From Betaproteobacteria bacterium (GTDB taxonomy: Bacteria; Pseudomonadota; Gammaproteobacteria; Burkholderiales; Casimicrobiaceae): DNA of 6,377 nt. The position numbers were made by a program, and so were the translations under genes. The notes beneath the pieces are model-generated. The model made no database searches and was not told the origin of the DNA. It was given only the letters and a program-made list of their open reading frames with translations. The DNA lies in assembly GCA_005883655.1 (NCBI GenBank), contig VBDA01000123.1, positions 1 to 6,377 of the forward strand. Reading direction: 5' to 3'. Below, piece after piece: positions 1 to 4,767 of the stretch (its first letter is position 1; each line of letters starts with the position of its first letter).

Positions 1-20
1 AAAAGTAGGGGTTCACTTTT
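1..20 (+). repeat. Short inverted repeat upstream of rpsD
   Basis: AAAAGT at 1-6 is the reverse complement of ACTTTT at 15-20, with an 8-nt loop (AGGGGTTC). The arm may extend past the left edge of the window. It shares bases 19-20 with the RBS hairpin, so the two full stems compete by two base pairs. It lies in the expected rpsK-rpsD spacer. The stem is mostly A-T and weak, and its function is unknown. Confidence 0.35.
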
Positions 21-34
21 GTCCGAAAGGACAA
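19..34 (+). promoter_or_regulatory. GAAA-capped hairpin embedding the rpsD ribosome binding site
   Basis: Bases 19-24 (TTGTCC) pair perfectly with 29-34 (GGACAA) around a GAAA tetraloop at 25-28. The stem ends 2 nt before the rpsD start codon. The Shine-Dalgarno stretch AAAGGA (26-31) lies partly in the loop and partly in the 3' arm, so folding would mask GGA. The pairing is visible directly; a control role for rpsD translation is inference. GNRA-type loops are stable and common, and chance cannot be excluded for a 6-bp stem. Confidence 0.5.
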
Positions 35-36
35 TT

Positions 37-660
37 ATGGCTCGATACACCGGACCAAAATGCAAGCTGGCGCGACGGGAAGGGACCGATCTCTTTCTGA
101 AAAGCGCGCGTCGATCGCTCGACTCCAAGTGCAAGCTCGACTCCAAGCCAGGTCAGCATGGCGTGAAATCGGGCATGCGCCAGTCGGACTACGGCAACCA
201 GCTGCGCGAGAAGCAGAAGCTGCGTCGCACCTACGGCATCCTCGAGCGGCAGTTCCGCCGCTATTTCACGATGGCCGCGCAGCACAAGGGCTCGACCGGC
301 TCGAATCTTTTGCAGCTCCTGGAATCGAGGCTGGATAACGTCGTCTACCGCATGGGATTTGGCTCGACCCGCGCCGAAGCGCGCCAGCTCGTATCGCACC
401 GTGCAGTGACGATCAACGGCAAGGTTGTCAACATTCCGTCTGCGTTGGTGAAGGCAGGCGATGTGATCGCGGTCAGGGACGGCGCGAAGACTCAGCTGCG
501 CATCGTCGACGCGCTGCAGCTCGCCGACAAGATCGGGTTTCCGTCATGGGTCCAAGTAGACGTCACCAAGATGACGGGCATGTTCAAGGGTGCGCCCGAC
601 CGTTCCGAATTCGGTCAGGACATCAACGAAAGCCTCGTCGTCGAGCTCTACTCTAAGTAA
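37..660 (+). CDS. rpsD: 30S ribosomal protein S4
   Basis: S4 is a primary 16S rRNA-binding protein that nucleates assembly of the 30S body. In E. coli it also represses its own operon and takes part in rRNA antitermination (family knowledge). The 207-residue product is full length for the family. It starts MARYTGPKCKLARREGTDLF; the PGQHG element is at residues 38-42, and the S4 RNA-binding domain runs from about 97 to 157 (SRLDNVVYRMGFGSTRAEAR, then SHRAVTINGKVVNIPS). It ends with the typical DINESLVVELYSK. Only Cys9 and Cys32 occur, so the four-cysteine zinc site of some S4 proteins is absent. I chose the ATG at 37 over an in-frame TTG at 19 because family members begin MARY and AAAGGA lies 5 nt upstream. 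It is followed by rpoA after 65 bp. The identification is very secure. Confidence 0.98.
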   Translation: MARYTGPKCKLARREGTDLFLKSARRSLDSKCKLDSKPGQHGVKSGMRQSDYGNQLREKQKLRRTYGILERQFRRYFTMAAQHKGSTGSNLLQLLESRLDNVVYRMGFGSTRAEARQLVSHRAVTINGKVVNIPSALVKAGDVIAVRDGAKTQLRIVDALQLADKIGFPSWVQVDVTKMTGMFKGAPDRSEFGQDINESLVVELYSK

Positions 661-725
661 CTGGCGCGCTTATCTCCCAGGGCTTCGCCAGAAGTTTTGA
701 CCGGGTTTCGATTTAAGGACTTCGC

Positions 726-1703
726 ATGCAGAGCAACGCTTTCTTGAAACCGCGCATCATCGATGTGCAAAGCACGTCGCCGTTCCACGCCAAGGTGGTG
801 ATGGAGCCATTCGAGCGGGGTTACGGCCACACGCTCGGCAACGCGCTTCGCCGTGTTCTTCTTTCTTCGATGCCCGGCTACGCGCCGACCGAAGTGAAGA
901 TCACCGGCGTGCTGCACGAGTACTCCGCACTCGACGGCGTGCAGGAGGACGTCGTCGACGTGCTTCTGAACCTCAAGGGTGTGGTGCTGAAGCTCCACAA
1001 CCGCGACCACGTCACCCTGAAGCTCGCCAAGACCGGCGAGGGTCCTGTGACGGCCGCCGACATCGAGCCCAATCACGATGTCGAGATCATCAATCCGGAG
1101 CACTTGATCGCCCACCTTACCGCAGGCGGCAAGATCGAGATGGAGATCAAGGTCGAGAAGGGACGCGGCTATCAGCCGGCGACGGTGCGCATCAAGCCGG
1201 ACGGCGGCCGCAGCATCGGCAACATCCTGCTCGACGCGTCGTTCTCGCCGGTGCGCCGCGTCAGCTATTCGGTCGAGAGCGCGCGCGTCGAGCAGAGAAC
1301 CGACCTGGACAAGCTGGTGATGGATATCGAGACCAACGGCGTGATCGAGCCCGAACAGGCGATCCGTTACGCGGCGAGCATTCTGGTCGAGCAGCTTGGC
1401 GTTTTCGCTGATTTAAAGGGCACCGAGGCGCCGATCGAGCAGCGCTCGATGCCGCAGGTCGATCCGATTCTGTTGCGTCCTGTCGACGACCTCGAGCTCA
1501 CGGTGCGCTCGGCCAATTGCCTCAAGGCGGAGAACATCTATTACATCGGCGACCTGATCCAACGCACCGAGACGGAGTTGCTCAAGACACCCAATCTCGG
1601 CCGCAAGTCGCTCAACGAGATCAAGGAAGTGCTGGCCACGCGTGGATTGTCGCTAGGGATGAAGCTGGAGAACTGGCCCCCGGCGAATCTGGATCGGCCG
1701 TAA
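726..1703 (+). CDS. rpoA: DNA-directed RNA polymerase subunit alpha
   Basis: Alpha dimerises to scaffold beta and beta' into core RNA polymerase, and its C-terminal domain binds UP elements and activators. The 325-residue product has the normal proteobacterial length. The N-terminal domain (about 1-235) contains FERGYGHTLGNALRRVLLSS at 29-48, the dimer and assembly region. A linker at about 236-248 leads to the C-terminal domain, where RSANCLKAENIYYIGDL starts at 261. Arg261, Asn264, Cys265, Lys267, Gly292, Lys294 and Ser295 correspond to the E. coli DNA-contact residues Arg265, Asn268, Cys269, Lys271, Gly296, Lys298 and Ser299. The end reads GMKLENWPPANLDRP, as in betaproteobacteria. The RBS AAGGA (715-719) sits 6 nt before the ATG. 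The gene has the usual position between rpsD and rplQ, with no sign of damage. Confidence 0.99.
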   Translation: MQSNAFLKPRIIDVQSTSPFHAKVVMEPFERGYGHTLGNALRRVLLSSMPGYAPTEVKITGVLHEYSALDGVQEDVVDVLLNLKGVVLKLHNRDHVTLKLAKTGEGPVTAADIEPNHDVEIINPEHLIAHLTAGGKIEMEIKVEKGRGYQPATVRIKPDGGRSIGNILLDASFSPVRRVSYSVESARVEQRTDLDKLVMDIETNGVIEPEQAIRYAASILVEQLGVFADLKGTEAPIEQRSMPQVDPILLRPVDDLELTVRSANCLKAENIYYIGDLIQRTETELLKTPNLGRKSLNEIKEVLATRGLSLGMKLENWPPANLDRP

Positions 1704-1706
1704 GGA
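1702..1706 (+). promoter_or_regulatory. rplQ ribosome binding site overlapping the rpoA stop codon
   Basis: The string TAAGGA at 1701-1706 holds both the rpoA stop codon (TAA, 1701-1703) and the AAGGA Shine-Dalgarno of rplQ, 6 nt before its ATG at 1713. This arrangement suggests translational coupling of L17 to alpha. Confidence 0.8.
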
Positions 1707-1712
1707 AATAGC

Positions 1713-2264
1713 ATGCGTCACCGCCACGGATTGCGTAAGCTCAATCGCACCAGCAGCCATCGTCTGGCGATGCTGCGGAACATGACCAACTCGCTCTTGA
1801 CGCACGAAGTCATCAAGACGACGCTGCCGAAAGCGAAGGAATTGCGCCGTGTCGCCGAGCCGCTGATCACGCTTGGCAAGACGCCGACGTTCGCCAACCG
1901 CCGGCTCGCCTTCGATCGCTTACGCGACCGCGATGTCGTAACCAAGCTCTTCGACGAGCTCGGTCCCCGTTATGGCGCGCGTCCCGGCGGTTACCTGCGC
2001 ATCCTGAAGTTTGGATTTCGCGTCGGTGACAATGCCCCGATGGCCCTTGTCGAGCTGATGGATCGGCCGGAGCCCCGCGCTGCGACGGAAGACGATGCTG
2101 CCGAGAGCAAGGCAGGAGCGGCCAAAGAGGCGAAGGCCAAGAAGGCCGCGAAACCTGCCAAGAGCGACAAGACAACCAAGGCTGCCAAGACGCCTAAAAC
2201 GGCCAAAGCCGCCAAAGAAACTAAGTCCGCAAAAGGCTCGAAAAGTGCCAAGACCGCGGCTTGA
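1713..2264 (+). CDS. rplQ: 50S ribosomal protein L17 with long Lys/Ala-rich C-terminal tail
   Basis: L17 is a large-subunit protein near the peptide exit region. The core (about residues 1-118) is typical: it starts MRHRHGLRKLNRTSSHRLAM, continues with LRNMTNSLLTHEVIKTTLPK (21-40) and the ANRRLAFDRLRD segment (61-72), and ends GDNAPMALVELMDR (105-118). Most bacterial L17 proteins stop near residue 120-130. This one has 183 residues because of a tail: a short acidic stretch (ATEDDAAES, 124-132), then repeats of the type AK, AAK and KTAK, with 17 lysines in residues 131-180. Long basic tails on L17 are known in some other bacteria such as actinobacteria. Here the tail probably adds unstructured RNA-binding charge (inference). 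It is the last gene of the operon, followed by an intrinsic terminator. Confidence 0.97.
   Translation: MRHRHGLRKLNRTSSHRLAMLRNMTNSLLTHEVIKTTLPKAKELRRVAEPLITLGKTPTFANRRLAFDRLRDRDVVTKLFDELGPRYGARPGGYLRILKFGFRVGDNAPMALVELMDRPEPRAATEDDAAESKAGAAKEAKAKKAAKPAKSDKTTKAAKTPKTAKAAKETKSAKGSKSAKTAA
2106..2261 (+). repeat. Lys/Ala codon low-complexity tract in the 3' end of rplQ
   Basis: This tract is built of AAG/AAA lysine codons alternating with GCC/GCG alanine codons and occasional ACx or AGC/TCx codons. The words gccaag and gccaaa recur without a fixed period. The reading frame stays open to the TGA at 2262-2264. Such purine-rich repeats can change length by slippage, so tail length may differ between close relatives. 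Confidence 0.7.
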
Positions 2265-2286
2265 GAAGACGTGCTGCGAGTCATCG

Positions 2287-2312
2287 ACCGGGCCCGCGCC
2301 CGGTTTTTTTTT
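2287..2312 (+). terminator. Intrinsic terminator of the rpsD-rpoA-rplQ operon
   Basis: ACCGGGC (2287-2293) pairs perfectly with GCCCGGT (2298-2304) around a CCGC loop. The second arm runs into a tract of nine T residues (2304-2312). It lies 22 nt after the rplQ stop and 32 nt before the galE start. It is a strong rho-independent terminator and marks the end of the ribosomal-protein transcript, so galE probably needs its own promoter or read-through. Confidence 0.93.
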
Positions 2313-2344
2313 GGGTGCGAGGGCGCTCCGCGTAACATGACGCC

Positions 2345-3352
2345 ATGGCAGATACCGTTCTGGTCACCGGCGGCGCGGGGTACGTCGGCTCGCACATCGT
2401 CGTCGAGCTTGCCAACGCCGGCTACAGTCCCCTGATCATCGACAACTTCGCGACCAGCTTGCCATCGATGCTGCCGCGCCTGCGTCGCGTCACCGACCGG
2501 ACGATACCGTGCGTCGTCGGCGACGTTCGGGACTTGGCAGTGATAAAGCGATTGTTTGCCGAGCACTCGATAACCGCGGTCATTCATTGCGCGGGTTTGA
2601 AGTCCGTTGGCGAAGGCGAGCAAAAGCCCGTCGCGTACTACGACAACAATGTCGGCGGCGCGATCGCGCTCGTCGAAGCGATGGCGGACGCGAATGTGAA
2701 GCGGCTCATCTTCAGCTCGTCCGCCGCGGTTTACGGGCAACCCGACCGCAACCCCGTTACCGAGGACGCGCCCTTGCGCCCGGCGAGCGTATACGGCCGC
2801 ACCAAGCGGACAGTCGAGCAGATGCTGGAAGACGTCTCATCGTCGGACGCAGGGTGGAGCATCGGCTTGCTGCGCTACTTCAATCCGGCGGGCGCGCACC
2901 CATCGGCGCAGATCGGCGAAGCTCCGTCCGGGACGCCGAACAACCTGGTGCCCATGCTCGCGCAAGTCGCGGCGGCCAGTGCGCCGGAGATCGCGGTCTG
3001 CGGCGACGATTGGGACACGCCTGACGGCACCGGCGTCCGCGACTATGTGCACGTGATGGACCTGGCCGTTGGACACGTGGCAGCGATGCAATACCTGGCG
3101 CGCGTGCCAGGATCGACGACGCTCAATCTGGGCAGCGGTCGCGGTCATTCCGTACTCGAGGTGGTCGCCGCGTTCGAGCGGGCGTGCGGAAAGCCAATCG
3201 CGCGCCGCGCTGCGCCGCGACGGCCCGGAGATGTGGCGAGCTGCTACGCCGATCCTTCGCGCGCGCAGGACGTCCTCGGATGGCGCGCCGCGCGCGATCT
3301 CGATGCGATCTGCGCCGACGCTTGGCGTTGGCAGACAAATCGCCATCGTTAG
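2345..3352 (+). CDS. galE: UDP-glucose 4-epimerase
   Basis: This cytoplasmic NAD-dependent epimerase of the extended SDR family interconverts UDP-glucose and UDP-galactose, for the Leloir pathway and for building LPS, capsule or exopolysaccharide. The product has 335 residues (E. coli 338). The Rossmann nucleotide motif GGAGYVGS is at 9-16 and DNF at 33-35. The catalytic serine lies in SSS (124-126; Ser126 matches E. coli Ser124), with Tyr150 and Lys154 in YGRTK. RYFNPAGAHPS (177-187) and DGTGVRDYVHVMDLA (227-241) are GalE signatures. At the gate position equal to E. coli Tyr299 this protein has Cys300 (GDVASCYADPS), as in epimerases that also accept UDP-GlcNAc/GalNAc. The start is the ATG at 2345; no good RBS is visible, and an ATG at 2337 is out of frame. 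A DUF2007 gene follows after 2 nt. Confidence 0.95.
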   Translation: MADTVLVTGGAGYVGSHIVVELANAGYSPLIIDNFATSLPSMLPRLRRVTDRTIPCVVGDVRDLAVIKRLFAEHSITAVIHCAGLKSVGEGEQKPVAYYDNNVGGAIALVEAMADANVKRLIFSSSAAVYGQPDRNPVTEDAPLRPASVYGRTKRTVEQMLEDVSSSDAGWSIGLLRYFNPAGAHPSAQIGEAPSGTPNNLVPMLAQVAAASAPEIAVCGDDWDTPDGTGVRDYVHVMDLAVGHVAAMQYLARVPGSTTLNLGSGRGHSVLEVVAAFERACGKPIARRAAPRRPGDVASCYADPSRAQDVLGWRAARDLDAICADAWRWQTNRHR

Positions 3353-3354
3353 CG

Positions 3355-3660
3355 ATGGAACGCTTTTACACCGCCCACAACCGCTTCGACGCCTATCTCG
3401 TGCTGCACCGATTGCAGCAGGCAGGTATCGCCGCGCATATCTTCAACGAGCACATGTCGAGCATCGTTGGCGAGGTGCCTCCCGATGTGGCGCAGCCTCA
3501 GGTGTGGCTCGAAGACAGGCGCGACCGGCCGCGCGCCGAGGCCGCGCTTGCGGCGTTGCGCTTCGACCGGGCGCAGACTGGCAGCGTGTTCTGCCGCGCT
3601 TGCAAGGAGGAGAATCCGGCAAGCTTCGAGCTGTGCTGGCATTGCGGGGCGAACTTGTAG
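3355..3660 (+). CDS. DUF2007-type small protein with C-terminal zinc ribbon
   Basis: This 101-residue protein has no known reaction. The N-terminal part (about 1-68: MERFYTAHNRFDAYLVLHRL, then QQAGIAAHIFNEHMSS and a PQVWLED strand near 48-54) resembles the DUF2007 family, annotated as putative signal-transducing proteins; I recognise it by pattern, not by search. The C-terminus is a four-cysteine zinc ribbon: CRAC at 80-83 and CWHC at 94-97, ten residues apart, so it probably binds one zinc ion. There is no signal peptide or membrane segment, so it should be cytosolic. The ATG at 3355 begins 2 nt after the galE stop with no clear Shine-Dalgarno, which suggests translational coupling to galE. 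Upstream in-frame starts would extend into galE and are less likely. Confidence 0.8.
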   Translation: MERFYTAHNRFDAYLVLHRLQQAGIAAHIFNEHMSSIVGEVPPDVAQPQVWLEDRRDRPRAEAALAALRFDRAQTGSVFCRACKEENPASFELCWHCGANL

Positions 3661-3696
3661 CGCGCTTGGTCGAAGTGTAGCCGCGTTTGGTCGAAG
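3657..3696 (+). repeat. Two-copy imperfect tandem repeat at the 3' end of the DUF2007 gene
   Basis: GTAGCGCGCTTGGTCGAAG (3657-3675) recurs as GTAGCCGCGTTTGGTCGAAG (3677-3696), differing by one substitution and one inserted base. The first copy includes the TAG stop codon of the upstream gene. In addition GCGCTT (3662-3667) is complementary to AAGCGC (3694-3699). It looks like a small local duplication in the gap between convergent genes; no function is visible. Confidence 0.6.
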
Positions 3697-3717
3697 CGCT
3701 GAGGGAACGGGTCACCG

Positions 3718-3733
3718 GCGGAATGGATTCCGC
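3718..3733. terminator. Possible hairpin between convergent genes
   Basis: GCGGAA (3718-3723) pairs with TTCCGC (3728-3733) around TGGA. It lies 7 nt beyond the ccmH stop and 57 nt beyond the stop of the DUF2007 gene, where both transcripts should end. No T tract follows on either strand, so it is not a canonical intrinsic terminator. It may only protect 3' ends or pause polymerase. Confidence 0.35.
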
Positions 3734-3740
3734 GCAGCCG

Positions 3741-4229
3741 TCAACCCGTGTGAGGCGGCTCGTCGCTGTCGTCAAGCAGTGCACGGCCCCGCGCTTCCGC
3801 ATGGGGATCCGTCGTCCGCTGCGTCGACCGTCCAGCGTGTTCACGACGCCGCAGTACGGTCCACCACAACATGCCGCCACCGGCGAGCAGTGCGAATGGG
3901 CCGATCCACAGCAGCCACGTCGTGCGCTTGAGCGGGGGATCGTAAAGCACGAAATCCCCATAACGCGCGACGAGATAGGCGCGAATCTCGTTATCGCTCT
4001 TGCCCGAAAGCGCCAGCTCGCGCACTTCGCGCCGCAAATCCTCCGCCAGCGAGGCGTTGGAGTCGGCGAGAGTCTGATTCTGGCAGACGAGACAACGAAG
4101 CTCGCTTTCGAGCGTCTTGATGCGAGTGTCGAATGCCGCGTCGGCCGGCACGTCCATTTTGGTGGCGGCTGCAACCAGGGTAAACGCGGCGAGCGCGATG
4201 CCACACGCAAGCCGAGGGCATGGCCTCAC
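3741..4229 (-). CDS. ccmH: Cytochrome c-type biogenesis protein CcmH (short form)
   Basis: CcmH is a membrane-anchored periplasmic thiol protein that, with CcmG, keeps the CXXCH cysteines of apocytochrome c reduced before haem ligation by CcmF. In this 162-residue product an N-terminal hydrophobic signal (about 7-22) precedes the family motif LRCLVCQNQTLADSNA, with the redox pair Cys46 and Cys49. The conserved LVARYGDFVLYDPP is at 86-99 and a membrane segment at about 104-126. A polar tail of about 36 residues ends the protein. It is the short, separate form, not the CcmH-CcmI fusion of E. coli. The start is a GTG at 4229 that overlaps the ccmG stop as GTGA, implying translational coupling. 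No in-frame ATG is nearby; the ATG at 4221 is out of frame. No ccmI follows. Confidence 0.95.
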   Translation of the reverse strand: MRPCPRLACGIALAAFTLVAAATKMDVPADAAFDTRIKTLESELRCLVCQNQTLADSNASLAEDLRREVRELALSGKSDNEIRAYLVARYGDFVLYDPPLKRTTWLLWIGPFALLAGGGMLWWTVLRRREHAGRSTQRTTDPHAEARGRALLDDSDEPPHTG

Positions 4230-4753
4230 TTCTGCAGCTCGCGCACCAGCGGCAAGATCTTCTCCTGCAGTGATTCGACGCTGAGCGGACCGATCTGCTT
4301 GTAGCGGACGATGCCCAATCGATCGATGACAAACGTCTCCGGCACGCCATAGACGCCGTAATCGATGCCGACGCGGCCGTCCTGATCGACGATCGATGCG
4401 GTGTATGGATCGCCGTTCTGCGCGAGCCAGGCGCGAGCGTCGTCGGGCTTGTCCTTGTAGTCGAGGCCGTACACCGGAACGATCCCGGCTTTCGCGAGCT
4501 GCAGCAGCAGCGGATGCTCAACCCTGCACGAAACGCACCATGACGCCCAGACATTGAGCAGCCACACCTTGCCCCTGAGCTCGGCAGTCGACAGCGGCTT
4601 GTCGCCGTGGAGCTGATGCAGCGCAAAGGAAGGCGCGGGCTTGCCGATCAGCGGCGACGGAACCTCGCGCGGATCGCGGCCCAGTCCGACCCAGAGGAAT
4701 GCGATCAGCACCACGAAAAGGGCCAGCGGGATCGACCAGCGCACCGTCTTCAT
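4226..4753 (-). CDS. ccmG: Thiol:disulfide interchange protein CcmG/DsbE
   Basis: CcmG is a membrane-tethered periplasmic thioredoxin that passes reducing equivalents from the DsbD/CcdA system to CcmH or apocytochrome c. The 175-residue product is close to the family norm (E. coli 185). The N-terminal anchor MKTVRWSIPLALFVVLIAFL has no cleavage-type ending. The thioredoxin-like domain spans about 35-175, with active site WCVSC (Cys73 and Cys76), preceded by LLNVWAS. The cis-proline segment GVYGVPETFVIDRLG (133-147) has Pro138. The ATG at 4753 was chosen because it directly precedes the anchor; the longer open frame to 4939 lies within ccmF. AGAGG (4769-4765), overlapping the ccmF stop, is a plausible RBS 11 nt away. 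It sits 14 nt after ccmF and overlaps ccmH by 4 nt. Confidence 0.96.
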   Translation of the reverse strand: MKTVRWSIPLALFVVLIAFLWVGLGRDPREVPSPLIGKPAPSFALHQLHGDKPLSTAELRGKVWLLNVWASWCVSCRVEHPLLLQLAKAGIVPVYGLDYKDKPDDARAWLAQNGDPYTASIVDQDGRVGIDYGVYGVPETFVIDRLGIVRYKQIGPLSVESLQEKILPLVRELQK

Positions 4754-4767
4754 CGGCTCGATCGCCT

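Noticed and set aside
19..36. TTG at 19 as an rpsD start
   Set aside because: It would add six residues not found in S4 proteins, and TTG is part of the hairpin arm; the ATG at 37 has the RBS.
661..691. Inverted repeat CTGGCG (661-666)/CGCCAG (686-691) in the rpsD-rpoA spacer
   Set aside because: A 6-bp stem with a 19-nt loop and no following T tract is expected by chance in GC-rich DNA; no attenuator can be supported.
648..1115. A 155-codon - strand frame opposite rpoA
   Set aside because: It lies entirely opposite the conserved alpha coding region and has no recognisable domain.
1991..2740. A 249-codon open frame on the - strand across the rplQ tail, terminator and galE start
   Set aside because: It is antisense to two recognised genes, crosses a strong terminator, and its Leu/Ala/Phe-rich segment is just the complement of Lys/Ala codons in the rplQ tail. 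No family resemblance.
3443..4210. A 255-codon - strand frame overlapping the DUF2007 gene and ccmH
   Set aside because: It is Arg/Ser/Pro-rich in the manner of GC-rich shadow frames and lies in another frame of well-identified ccmH.
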